A DNA stretch of 46,252 nt, from positions 1 through 46,252 of the forward strand of contig JAEENW010000084.1 in assembly GCA_016283945.1 (NCBI GenBank), given 5' to 3'. Made by a program: the position numbers and the translations under genes. Position 1 is the stretch's first letter. The number at the start of each line of letters is the position of its first letter. Below are positions 24,649 through 31,803 of the stretch, piece by piece. The notes beneath the pieces are model-generated. The model was not told the DNA's origin. It saw only the letters and a list, made by a program, of their open reading frames with translations, and ran no database searches. Origin of the DNA: Bacillota bacterium (GTDB lineage: Bacteria > Bacillota > Clostridia > Peptostreptococcales > Anaerovoracaceae).

Positions 24649-26211
24649 ATGGAAAAAACAACTATCAAAAAATCGATACGGCGCATAGCGCTGCTGCTCA
24701 CAGTGCTTCTGGCGCTGGCGGGGTCCTCCGATGCGGCGTTCGCAGTAAACGCGGACGCCGCTCCCCCGGCATGCCCCCGCGTCCGTATCGCCTTCATAGA
24801 CAGCGGGATCAGCACCAGGCACATAGACGAGAGCCTGGTCGAGCCCGGAAGAAACTACGTTTTCCCTGAAGCGGATACCCGGGACAGGATAGGCCACGGC
24901 ACCGCTGCCGCGAGCCTCGTGCTTGGTTCCGCCGATCAGGGAGTGCCCGGAGCGCCTTGCTTCGCTCCGGAAAACGGCCAGGGGAGCTTCGCTGAAGACT
25001 TCTCCGGCCTGCCTGAAGAGCATCTCCCCGTCCCCCCAGGGGCGATGAAAGCAGCCGCGGCCGTCCCGCTCGTAGTCATCGACGCCTATCCTACGGGCGC
25101 GATAAAAAACGGCGGGACGGAAGCGCTCTGCCGCGCGATCTTCGACGCGGTGGACGAATTCGGCTGCAGCATTATAAACATAAGCCTTTCGACCTCCGAG
25201 GACAGCGAGGAGCTAAGGAGAGCCTGCGCCTACGCGGAGGAGAAGGGCGTAGTCATAGTGAGCGCCGCGGGAAACGACGGAGAAGGCGGACCTGCATACT
25301 ACCCGGCGGCCTACGGCAGCGTGATATCCGTGGGAAGCTCCAGCGGCGGCGCCGCGGCCGGCTTCTCGGGAAACGGAGCGTACGTGCTGGCTGAGGGCGT
25401 CGATCTGACTGCGGCGAGCTGCAGGAACGGGAGCGCTCCCGTGACGGTGAGCGGGACATCTTACTCCTGCGCGATCGTGACCGGCGTCTGCGCCGGGATC
25501 AGGGCGCGTTATCCGGACATGACGCCTGCTGAGGTCCGCGAGGCGCTCGCGCAGCTTGCCGAGGACATGTACGAGCCCGGCTTCGACGCGAGGAGCGGCT
25601 GGGGAAGGGTCTCGAGGGACGCTGAGGTCCCGTATCCCTTCAGGGATCTGCCTGCCGGAAGCCAATATCTGGAAGCGGCTCTGTCCCTGTCCGGGATGGG
25701 CATTATGAACGGCTGCGGCGGGCTCTTCATGCCGGACGCCCCGATGACGAGGGCTATGACGGTCTGCGCTCTGCACAGGCTGGCCGGAAGCCCCGAGCCG
25801 GCGGGGTACGCGAAGCGCGTCGAGGACAGCGAAGCAGATCGGCCCGCTGAGGAAGCGAAATCGGCTGATGCAGGGCATTCTGTGGAAGCCGCGTTGCCGG
25901 ATGAATGGTACTCCGAAGCCGCCATGTGGGCGGCTGAGCAGGGGATAACAGAGAGCGTCGGATCCGCGCCCGGTGAGGCCGTCAGCGCGGAGCAGCTCCG
26001 GGCCGCTCTGAAGAGAATGGCTGAGATACTGAATGTCAGTGCGGTGATAGAAGACGGGGCTGCGGAAGACGAGACTTGTGCAGATCCCGCGGAGCATGAG
26101 ATGCCGGAAGGACCGGCAGATACCGCGGAGCCCGCGGTATCCGGAAAGCCGCTGACGCGCGGTGAAGCCGCGCTGATGATCGAAGCGTTCACGAGGATCA
26201 TGGAACCCTGA
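24649..26211 (+). CDS. Exported subtilisin-like (S8) serine protease with SLH-like C terminus
   Basis: This 520-residue secreted protease has a signal peptide ending near AFA (about residue 32). The full S8 catalytic set is present: Asp51 in AFIDSGI, His83 in GHGTAAASL, the oxyanion-hole Asn209 in SAAGND, and Ser271 in SGTSYSCAIVTG. No separate propeptide is evident between the signal and the catalytic domain. After about residue 320 there is one recognisable SLH-like repeat (FRDLPAGSQYLEAALSLSGMGIMNG) and a second, weaker one (WYSEAAMWAAEQGITES), joined by a Glu/Ala-rich linker. It therefore may be held at the cell wall. A GGGG-containing site lies about seven bases before the ATG. It follows the giant SLH gene by 79 bases and is closed by a terminator at 26293. 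Processing of the giant proteins is a plausible role but is inferred. Confidence 0.9.
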   Translation: MEKTTIKKSIRRIALLLTVLLALAGSSDAAFAVNADAAPPACPRVRIAFIDSGISTRHIDESLVEPGRNYVFPEADTRDRIGHGTAAASLVLGSADQGVPGAPCFAPENGQGSFAEDFSGLPEEHLPVPPGAMKAAAAVPLVVIDAYPTGAIKNGGTEALCRAIFDAVDEFGCSIINISLSTSEDSEELRRACAYAEEKGVVIVSAAGNDGEGGPAYYPAAYGSVISVGSSSGGAAAGFSGNGAYVLAEGVDLTAASCRNGSAPVTVSGTSYSCAIVTGVCAGIRARYPDMTPAEVREALAQLAEDMYEPGFDARSGWGRVSRDAEVPYPFRDLPAGSQYLEAALSLSGMGIMNGCGGLFMPDAPMTRAMTVCALHRLAGSPEPAGYAKRVEDSEADRPAEEAKSADAGHSVEAALPDEWYSEAAMWAAEQGITESVGSAPGEAVSAEQLRAALKRMAEILNVSAVIEDGAAEDETCADPAEHEMPEGPADTAEPAVSGKPLTRGEAALMIEAFTRIMEP

Positions 26212-26292
26212 GAACGGCAAGACGTTGTGAACACACCCGGACCTGCCCAAGGCGGCCGTTTCAGGCCTCCGGCGGCGGCAGGGGATAAGAAG

Positions 26293-26330
26293 AGCCGGGG
26301 CGCTGAAGGACGGCGCTCCGGTTGTGTTTA
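26293..26330 (+). terminator. Probable Rho-independent terminator of the surface-protein unit
   Basis: The left arm is 26293-26303 and the right arm 26313-26323, an 11-base-pair stem with two G-T wobbles and a nine-base loop. GTGTTTA follows. The T tract is weak, but the position is right, 80 bases after the protease stop. Confidence 0.6.
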
Positions 26331-26341
26331 AAACCGATAAC

Positions 26342-26370
26342 TATTCCTAAAATCATAATTTTCGGTATAG
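26342..26370. promoter_or_regulatory. Imperfect palindrome, copy 1 of a recurring element
   Basis: The arms TATTCCTAAAAT and ATTTTCGGTAT are separated by CATA. The same two arms recur at 39323-39350 with a five-base centre. No T run follows, so it looks more like a protein-binding site than a terminator. The binding factor is unknown. Confidence 0.5.
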
Positions 26371-27076
26371 TTATAGCGGACAGGGGGTGTCATAACGGTT
26401 CTCCGGGTCCCCCGAAGTCCCCCGGAGCCTCAAAGTCCCCCGGGCGGCTCTGGGGCGCTCTGGAGGACTCACATCGATTAAACAGTATTCTTCTGTTACT
26501 GAACGGCGCGCTTGCCTCGGCGTCATCCGCTGCGCGCCGCATACGCTTTAATGGATCCCGCGGTGGTAATCGATATGAGCTTCATCATGCCCGGCAGTCT
26601 GTATATCCCGCAGGCATCGTCAGCTCCGAGGGTCTGCATCTCCTCCGGAGCCTTTTCGGCGCTCCGCAAGCTGCTTATAAGCACGAGGCTCTGAGAGCCG
26701 TTTTAAGCGACTTTAATACCCCTCGTCGATATATGATACCTCCGCGCTCAAAGTCCTCTCAGACGAAGTCTCAGTTCTCTGAGGCTGAACGCCGGATAAT
26801 GCGCTCGGATGGACCGGCTGCCTGGCTCCTCCGCGGACTTGCGCAAGCTCCGCCGGCACTTCCCGGGATCAGCCGGCGCATAAGGCTTCTGACCGGTCCC
26901 GCGCACGGCAGCCTGCCCGGTTTGGACGTCAGTTCACACATTCACTCAGGGCTGAGCGCCGTGAACCGCTGACATGCTGAAACAGCAAAGTGCTTAACCG
27001 TATACTGTTACAGTCAATATCTTGTATCGGCCCGGATCCATGGCTTCAGGGGCCGTTTTGCGCCCGTACCCTGCGC

Positions 27077-27088
27077 GAACATTTGTTC
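27077..27088. promoter_or_regulatory. LexA-type box at the 3' end of the SprT-like gene
   Basis: GAACATTTGTTC is identical to the box at 28755-28766 and matches the Gram-positive LexA consensus GAACnnnnGTTC. It touches the stop codon of the SprT-like gene. No gene starts downstream of it on either strand, so its target is unclear. Confidence 0.55.
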
Positions 27089-27615
27089 TAACGGGGTAGG
27101 AGCTTTCTGGTCGCCATGGGTTCGCAGCCGACCTCCAGACAGGCTGCCTTCCAGACCCGGTCGTGCCCGTGCCGGACGCTTCCGTCCCTCAGGTACACCA
27201 GCATGTGCGCGTACTCATGCCTGATGACGTCGGTGAACAGCCCGGCGTCTCCGAGTATGCGCGCCGACACCGCTATCTCCATGCCGCCCCAGGATGCCCC
27301 TTCCCTCCTCAGGGTAAAGGTCCCGAGGCGCCTCACCATGCGGGTGGAGATCCTGACGGAGCAGGAGCTGCTGTCGACGCCGCAGAGCGCGTCTAGCCTG
27401 CGGTATTCTTCCCTTATAAGGGCAATCGCGCGCTCCTTTTCCTCTTTTGTGACGCTTACAGGAGGCGCCGGAGGACGGCGCGATGAGCGGCGGGACGAGG
27501 GACGCCCCGGCCCGCCGGCTTTACCGGGCTTCGCGCCGCGGCCGGAGCTTCTGGATCTGCCGCGCTGAGGGAGCCCGAACAGGCCTTTTCCGAAGAGGCT
27601 CAGCGTATGGACCAT
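27088..27615 (-). CDS. SprT-like zinc metalloprotease domain protein
   Basis: This 175-residue protein has an SprT-like fold. The zinc site reads HEYAH (His133, Glu134, His137), followed by RHGHDRVW, where His149 or His151 would be the third ligand. The first 55 residues form a basic, Arg/Pro/Gly-rich, probably disordered tail. No C-terminal zinc ribbon follows, because the protein ends soon after the active-site helix. SprT-family proteases include the eukaryotic DNA-protein crosslink protease SPRTN; bacterial members are little studied. The start overlaps the end of the SIMPL-domain gene by 16 bases and has only a weak ribosome binding site, so translation is probably coupled. A downstream start is possible. 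A DNA-repair role fits the SOS surroundings but is inferred. Confidence 0.82.
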   Translation of the reverse strand: MVHTLSLFGKGLFGLPQRGRSRSSGRGAKPGKAGGPGRPSSRRSSRRPPAPPVSVTKEEKERAIALIREEYRRLDALCGVDSSSCSVRISTRMVRRLGTFTLRREGASWGGMEIAVSARILGDAGLFTDVIRHEYAHMLVYLRDGSVRHGHDRVWKAACLEVGCEPMATRKLLPR

Positions 27616-28259
27616 ACGGCGACCAGGCTGCAGTCCGCGTTCACGTCCGCGGGGGTGATGTCCATGGCGAAGGACTCCTCAGCAACGGCGTCGTTCATCT
27701 TGGCCATGCGAAGGCTCATCGGCCTGACCGTGAGATCTGAGCCTATCTCAGAGGAATCCACGCTGACGAGCCTGTCGAGATCGACTCCGCCTGCGGTAGC
27801 CAGCACCTCGGCTCTCTCGCGGGCGTCGGCGAGAGCTGCCTTCAGGAGCTCGTCCCTGACCCCGTCACGGTTCTTTACGGTATAGGCGATGTGGAACTCC
27901 GGATCGGCCTCGCAGGACGCCAGAGACGCCAGGCAGCGGCCCAGGAGCTCGTTCTCTATGGAGAAGCTCACGCTCATCTGATGGTCGAACCTGTAGCCGG
28001 CGAAGCGCTGCCTGTACTCGCCGTTCTCGTCCCTGTAGGACTCGTAGCGGTCGGATATGTTGAAGGAGCCGGTCTTGACGTCCTCGGGATCGAAGCCGAG
28101 CCCGGTGAATATGGCCTTGACCGAGGCCGACTTCTCAGAGGCCATCTTTATGGTCTCCCTGTAGTCGGAGCACTCGCCGCTGATGTTCATATTGAGCACT
28201 GTGGTGTCCGGCGCGAGGCTGAGCCTGCTCCTGCCGGTCACTCTGATGTACCTGTCCAT
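27600..28259 (-). CDS. SIMPL (DUF541) domain protein
   Basis: This 219-residue SIMPL/DUF541 family protein shows the family pattern. The N terminus is IRVTGRSRLSLAPDTTVLNMNISG, the middle has FDPEDVKTGSFNISDRYE, and the C-terminal segment has ALADARERAEVLATAGGVDLDRLV. I chose the ATG at 28259 because AGGAGG lies six bases upstream; an upstream in-frame ATG at 28304 would add residues read from a hairpin. No signal peptide is seen, so it is probably cytoplasmic, unlike many exported SIMPL proteins. Family function is poorly defined: some members are linked to oxidative stress and one to membrane signalling (SIMPL/IRAK1BP1). It is co-oriented and overlapping with the SprT-like gene downstream. 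Confidence 0.88.
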   Translation of the reverse strand: MDRYIRVTGRSRLSLAPDTTVLNMNISGECSDYRETIKMASEKSASVKAIFTGLGFDPEDVKTGSFNISDRYESYRDENGEYRQRFAGYRFDHQMSVSFSIENELLGRCLASLASCEADPEFHIAYTVKNRDGVRDELLKAALADARERAEVLATAGGVDLDRLVSVDSSEIGSDLTVRPMSLRMAKMNDAVAEESFAMDITPADVNADCSLVAVWSIR

Positions 28260-28274
28260 TTCGTTCCTCCTGTG

Positions 28275-28302
28275 AATAAACGGCGGCAGTTTGCCTGCCG
28301 CC
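28275..28302 (-). terminator. Hairpin terminator downstream of the YneA-like gene
   Basis: Read on the minus strand, the arms GGCGGCAG and CTGCCGCC form a perfect 8-base-pair stem (28295-28302 with 28282-28289) with a five-base loop, followed by GTTTATT. It may instead be a leader hairpin of the SIMPL gene, because an extended -10-like TGGTATCAT lies just upstream of it (28307-28315). Confidence 0.6.
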
Positions 28303-28388
28303 ATCTATGATACCACACGCTGATGGAGTTTTCGAGTTTTACGCCTTCAGGGCTGCCCCGCCGGGAGCCAGCCAGCGACGCGCCGGCT

Positions 28389-28685
28389 CTAGCTCTGAGG
28401 GATGAGGAGGTTCTGCCCGGGGACCAGAGTATAAGCGCTGACGTCGTTGATGGCGCAGATGTCCTTTATGACGAGGCGAACGTCCTTGTCCGAGGGTCCG
28501 TAGGTCCTGGCGAGATCCCAGAGCGTGTCGCCGCTGACGACCTCGACGCTGACGTAGGTCTTCTCGGGATCGCTGTAGGCGCGGTCCATGCCGGTGAGAT
28601 TGCCGATGATGAGGCTCAGCGCCAGCAGGACGCAGGCCGTGAATACCGTGAATCTGAACTTGTTGGCTATCCTGTATCTCTTCAT
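28389..28685 (-). CDS. yneA: YneA-like cell division suppressor with LysM domain
   Basis: This 98-residue protein has a short basic N terminus, one transmembrane helix (about 12-29) and a single C-terminal LysM domain (about 45-96, with VSGDTLWDLARTYG and LVPGQNLLIP). This is the architecture and size of YneA, the SOS-induced inhibitor of septation in Bacillus and relatives. I start it at ATG 28685, with GAGG seven bases upstream. A longer frame runs through the promoter and is not translated. The upstream region carries a near-consensus promoter with three LexA boxes, which is strong independent support. The usual divergent neighbour lexA is missing. Alone, LysM plus one helix would be a generic cell-wall protein; the SOS control makes the YneA assignment likely. 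Confidence 0.85.
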   Translation of the reverse strand: MKRYRIANKFRFTVFTACVLLALSLIIGNLTGMDRAYSDPEKTYVSVEVVSGDTLWDLARTYGPSDKDVRLVIKDICAINDVSAYTLVPGQNLLIPQS

Positions 28686-28725
28686 GTCTGTACCTCGCTT
28701 TCGAAGTGAGCATGGGGGCGTCAAA

Positions 28726-28737
28726 GAACGTTTGTTC
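28726..28737. promoter_or_regulatory. LexA box 1 of the yneA promoter
   Basis: GAACGTTTGTTC matches GAACnnnnGTTC. It lies just downstream of the -10 box on the minus strand, covering the expected transcription start and initial transcribed bases. Confidence 0.85.
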
Positions 28738-28745
28738 GCAGTGCT

Positions 28746-28775
28746 ATAATAGCAGAACATTTGTTCTTTTGTCAA
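28746..28775 (-). promoter_or_regulatory. Sigma-A promoter of the yneA-like gene
   Basis: On the minus strand a perfect TTGACA (28775-28770) and TATTAT (28751-28746) are separated by 18 bases. LexA box 2 fills most of the spacer. This is the classic layout of an SOS-repressed promoter. Confidence 0.85.
28755..28766. promoter_or_regulatory. LexA box 2 of the yneA promoter
   Basis: GAACATTTGTTC lies exactly between the -35 and -10 boxes. Its centre is 29 bases from that of box 1. Confidence 0.9.
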
Positions 28776-28786
28776 TGATCAATTTC

Positions 28787-28798
28787 GAACATTCGTTC
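28787..28798. promoter_or_regulatory. LexA box 3 of the yneA promoter
   Basis: GAACATTCGTTC lies upstream of the -35 box. Its centre is 32 bases from that of box 2. The spacings of 29 and 32 bases place the three boxes roughly three helical turns apart. Confidence 0.85.
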
Positions 28799-28848
28799 TT
28801 TTTTTGTTTCCCGCCTCTTTACGGTACCATTATATCAGGATGCCTGTA

Positions 28849-28877
28849 CAAAAATAGCGACAGCCAAAGCTGCCGCT
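28849..28877 (-). terminator. Rho-independent terminator downstream of the PLP enzyme gene
   Basis: Read on the minus strand, a nine-base-pair stem (28877-28869 with 28864-28856, one G-T wobble) and a four-base loop are followed by ATTTTT. It would separate the genes to its right from the yneA promoter. Confidence 0.75.
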
Positions 28878-28983
28878 TTAGATCGGTATAAGCGTTGATA
28901 TCTCAACGTTTTTCAGAGTGCGCGCCCTGTCGGATATCGAGATCCCGGCACGCAGGGCTTCCGCAGGCCGCCTCTCCGCTGCC

Positions 28984-30270
28984 CTACAGGAGTCCCCTGT
29001 CCTTCAGGGACTGGAGCACCTTCATGAGCCCGAACTTGGCGTGGTCGTAGCTCAGCGCCCCCTGGAAGTACGCGGTATAGGGCTCCCTGAGTGGAGCGTC
29101 CGCAGAGAGCTCCATGGTGCTGCCCTGGACGAAGGAACCGGAGGCCATGATGATGCTGTCCTCGTAGCCGGCCATCTCGCCGGCCTCGGGAGCGTAATGG
29201 GCGTTTATAGGAGCCGCGGCCTGCACGCCCTCGCAGAAGGCGGTGAGCTGCTCCTCGGACTTCATGCGTATCGCGGTGACGACATCGTTCCTCGGATCCT
29301 CGGCTCTGGGGCTGACCTCGTAGCCGAGCTTCTCGAAGGCCTTGGCGAAGAGAGCGGCGCCCTTGATCGCCTCGCAGACGGTGCGCGGAGCCATGAATAT
29401 GCCCTGGAGTATCCTCCTGGTCTGGTCGTACATGAGGCCGGCGTCGGTGCCGATCCCGGGCGCGATGACCCTGTAGGAGACGGTCTCGACGAGATCAGCT
29501 CTTCCGGCGACGTAGCCGCCTCCCATGGCGATGCCGCCGCCGGGGTTCTTCATCAGGGAGCCCGCCATTATGTCGGCGCCGACGGCCACAGGCTCCTTCG
29601 TGTCGAGGAACTCGCCGTAGCAGTTGTCGACCATGCATATGATACCGGGCTTCACGGACTTGCAGGCGGCCGCCCACTCGCGTATCTCGGGAATGCTGAA
29701 GGCGTACCTGAAGGAGTAGCCTATGGACCTCTGAAGCACGGCGACCCTGGTGTTATCCTTTATCGCGGCCTTGACGCCCTCGATATCGATCTTCATATCC
29801 GCGGTGAGCTCGACCTTGTTGAAGCTAACGCCGTAGCTCCTGAGAGAGCCGTTGCCGTCGCCCTTGAGGCCGATGACGGTCTCCATGGTGTCGTAGGGCT
29901 CGCCCGTGCAGTACAGGAGCTCATCGCCTGGGCGCAGCAGCCCCAGATAGCAGCACGCCAGAGCGTGGGTCCCGTCGCAGATAAAGGGACCGACTATGCA
30001 GCTCTCGGTCTCAAAGGCGGAGGCGAACACCTTGCCGCAGACGGCGCGGCCCGGATCGTCGTGCCCGTAGCCGTTCGCCCAGGCGAAGTGAGTGTCGCTG
30101 ACGTAGTTGTCGTGAAACGCCCTGAGCACCTTGTACTGGTTGTATTCCGCTGTGCGCTCGTAGCGGGCGAAGACCTCCGCGATCTCCCTCTCGGCCTCGT
30201 CGGCCATAGCTGAGACCTCATGATCGATCCCGTAGTTCCTCTTAAGAAAATCCTTTGTAAGCTGATCCAT
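28984..30270 (-). CDS. Methionine gamma-lyase family PLP protein (aluminium-resistance type, YnbB-like)
   Basis: This 428-residue protein belongs to the pyridoxal-phosphate family named methionine gamma-lyase or aluminium resistance protein (PF06838, B. subtilis YnbB-like). Typical segments are GYGHDDPGR, the region RPGDELLYCTGEPYDT, MVDNCYGEF with the Asp that contacts the cofactor ring nitrogen, and AGSLMKNPGGGIA with the likely PLP lysine at residue 241. Its substrate is not established; annotations as a lyase rest on distant similarity to cystathionine beta-lyase. I prefer ATG 30270, where an AAAGGA site lies about 13 bases upstream, over ATG 30297, which has no ribosome binding site. Genes of this family are often neighbours of miaA and lexA in Firmicutes, which fits the surroundings. 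Confidence 0.88.
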   Translation of the reverse strand: MDQLTKDFLKRNYGIDHEVSAMADEAEREIAEVFARYERTAEYNQYKVLRAFHDNYVSDTHFAWANGYGHDDPGRAVCGKVFASAFETESCIVGPFICDGTHALACCYLGLLRPGDELLYCTGEPYDTMETVIGLKGDGNGSLRSYGVSFNKVELTADMKIDIEGVKAAIKDNTRVAVLQRSIGYSFRYAFSIPEIREWAAACKSVKPGIICMVDNCYGEFLDTKEPVAVGADIMAGSLMKNPGGGIAMGGGYVAGRADLVETVSYRVIAPGIGTDAGLMYDQTRRILQGIFMAPRTVCEAIKGAALFAKAFEKLGYEVSPRAEDPRNDVVTAIRMKSEEQLTAFCEGVQAAAPINAHYAPEAGEMAGYEDSIIMASGSFVQGSTMELSADAPLREPYTAYFQGALSYDHAKFGLMKVLQSLKDRGLL

Positions 30271-30347
30271 ACTGCTGAAACTGTCCTTTGTCCTCAATGG
30301 TTATAACATAATATTTTTACGGTCGATTACGCGCGTGCGTCCCGTCT

Positions 30348-31757
30348 TCAGCCTCTGCGGGCCTCGAAGGCGTGCTTCCACTTGCCGCTGCGGTACCTGT
30401 GGGTCATGAGCGCGCAGCGCACGACCCAGTCCACCGCCATAGGGATCCATACCCCGTTGAGCCCGAGCCCGACGACCCTCACCAGGACGATCGCGAGCGG
30501 GATCCTGACGACCCACATGCCGACTATCGAGGAGAAGGTGCTGTAGCGCACGTCTCCGGCGCCCCTCAGTATGCCCGAGATGCACATGGTCGCCGCGCTG
30601 AAGACCTCGGCGAAGCACTGTATCCTCAGCGCCTCGGAGCCCATGTCTATTACGCTCCGGTCGTTCGTGAAGACGTCTATGACGTAGGGGCAGATGAAAT
30701 AGAGTATGAAGGCCACGCAGCCCATGACGGTTATGGAGTACTTGATGCACTTGGTCGCGAGCTCCTCGGCCCTCTCGTGGTCGCCGGCGCCGAGCCACTG
30801 CGCGACGAGCGTCGTCGCGGCCGTGCCGAAGCCCATGACGGAGATGAAGCAGACCGATTCGGCGTTGCCCGCGAGGTTGTGAGCCGCGAGGGTCGAGGTG
30901 CCGACGTCGGCGAGCATGCTGGTGATGATGATCTGCCCGAAGGAGATGATGGCGCGCTCGAGGGCGACGGGGATGCCGAGGCGGAACACCGACGCGTAGA
31001 CGTGCGGCTCGAACTTCGGGAAGCCGTCGAAGCTCAGCGGGATCTCCTTCTTCTTATCAAAGAGCTTGCTGAACGAGATGACGAACGAGACTATGTTCGC
31101 GATCGAGGTCGCGATGGCGGCTCCGGTGACGCCCTTGCCCCAGCCTATCATGGTGAAGCTCATGCCAAGGACCGTAAGCGTCCTGGTCGGATAGATGAAC
31201 AGGAAATTCAGCACGCAGTTGCAGATGTTCGCGGAGACGTTTGCGACCATGGCGGTGTGGGTGTCGCCCTGGCTGCGGTGTATCGCGTTGGCGGTGAAGC
31301 TTCCGATTATGAATATCCTGGACCAGCCTATGTGGAAGAGATAGCTGCTTGAGCTCTCCCAGATCTCGGGCTTGGCCCTCATGAGCTGCGGCAGGTACGG
31401 CGTGAAGAAGAACGCGTAGAGCAGGTTCATGAACACTCCGAAGACCAGGACCAGGTACACCGTCTGGCGCATGATCCTCAGGCCCTCGTCCTTTCTGCCC
31501 TCGCCTATGCTGTGCCCGACGAGCACCGAAAAGCCCATCGAAAGGCCCATCATGAAGCCGTTGGTCAGCATCATTATGGGCGAGCCGAGCGCGACCGAAG
31601 CCGTGGCGTTGACTCCGACGCTGCCGACCATGGCCGTATCCACGAAGCCGACGAGTATCATCATGAACTCCTCGATCAGGCACGGCCACACTATGGACAT
31701 GATCACCGTCCTCGCGGGCAGGCTCCTGTCCAGTATATCCACTCTCCCCCTTGCCAT
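30348..31757 (-). CDS. MATE family efflux transporter
   Basis: This 469-residue integral membrane protein has about twelve helices in two similar halves, typical of MATE cation/multidrug antiporters. The first half begins near MSIVWPCLIEEFMMILVGFV and DTAMVGSVG. The second half begins near PVALERAIISFGQIIITSML, with the matching LAAHNLAGNAESV. A perfect AAGGAGGT lies just before ATG 31757; a longer open frame upstream lacks a site. It has a 46-base gap from the recombinase gene and no LexA box, so it is not an obvious dinF, although MATE genes of the DinF type do occur near SOS genes elsewhere. The substrate cannot be inferred. Confidence 0.93.
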   Translation of the reverse strand: MARGRVDILDRSLPARTVIMSIVWPCLIEEFMMILVGFVDTAMVGSVGVNATASVALGSPIMMLTNGFMMGLSMGFSVLVGHSIGEGRKDEGLRIMRQTVYLVLVFGVFMNLLYAFFFTPYLPQLMRAKPEIWESSSSYLFHIGWSRIFIIGSFTANAIHRSQGDTHTAMVANVSANICNCVLNFLFIYPTRTLTVLGMSFTMIGWGKGVTGAAIATSIANIVSFVISFSKLFDKKKEIPLSFDGFPKFEPHVYASVFRLGIPVALERAIISFGQIIITSMLADVGTSTLAAHNLAGNAESVCFISVMGFGTAATTLVAQWLGAGDHERAEELATKCIKYSITVMGCVAFILYFICPYVIDVFTNDRSVIDMGSEALRIQCFAEVFSAATMCISGILRGAGDVRYSTFSSIVGMWVVRIPLAIVLVRVVGLGLNGVWIPMAVDWVVRCALMTHRYRSGKWKHAFEARRG

Positions 31758-31803
31758 GTTACCTCCTTGCTCTGAATGCGCCCGGCGTCCAGGGACGCGG
31801 CGC

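Larger units (their letters stand above)
26212..27087. other. Gene-free stretch of about 0.9 kb
   Basis: I see no convincing gene here. Going left to right, the stretch holds a terminator for the protease unit (26293-26330), an imperfect palindrome (26342-26370), and a C-rich cluster with three GTCCCCCG copies at 26407, 26417 and 26435, the first two inside a 7-base-pair inverted repeat (26401-26407 with 26421-26427). A weak hairpin with four Ts lies at 26687-26704 and a LexA-type box at 27077-27088. A plus-strand frame is open from 26322 to 26972, but its composition (many Ser, Arg and Pro, and a start inside the terminator) argues against coding. A non-coding RNA or decayed sequence is possible. 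Confidence 0.55.

Noticed and set aside
20403..24824. A 1,473-codon open frame antisense to the SLH giant (and similar long frames opposite asnB, dxs, mutS and the PLP enzyme)
   Set aside because: Strong third-position GC bias keeps reverse frames open in this genome. The sense genes have clear domains, while the antisense frames have none and lack ribosome binding sites.
26520..26705. A short minus-strand frame of under 60 codons with a GGAGGAG next to an ATG
   Set aside because: The site abuts the ATG with no spacing, the product matches nothing I know, and conservation cannot be tested here. It could be a gene remnant, but I cannot support it as a gene.
26322..26972. A 216-codon open plus-strand frame in the gene-free region
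   Set aside because: It starts inside the terminator, has no ribosome binding site and no recognisable domain, and has a Ser/Arg/Pro-rich composition unlike its neighbours. It is most likely chance openness.
28891..28913. Plus-strand hairpin CGTTGA-TATC-TCAACG followed by five Ts, as terminator of an unseen small RNA
   Set aside because: The stem is only six base pairs, and the upstream plus-strand promoter candidate is weak (poor -35, 18-19 base spacer). It is not strong enough to list as a feature.
30348..31757. MATE gene as an SOS-controlled dinF
   Set aside because: There is no LexA box in the 46-base gap upstream, and it lies within the minus-strand run of housekeeping genes. Proximity alone is not enough.
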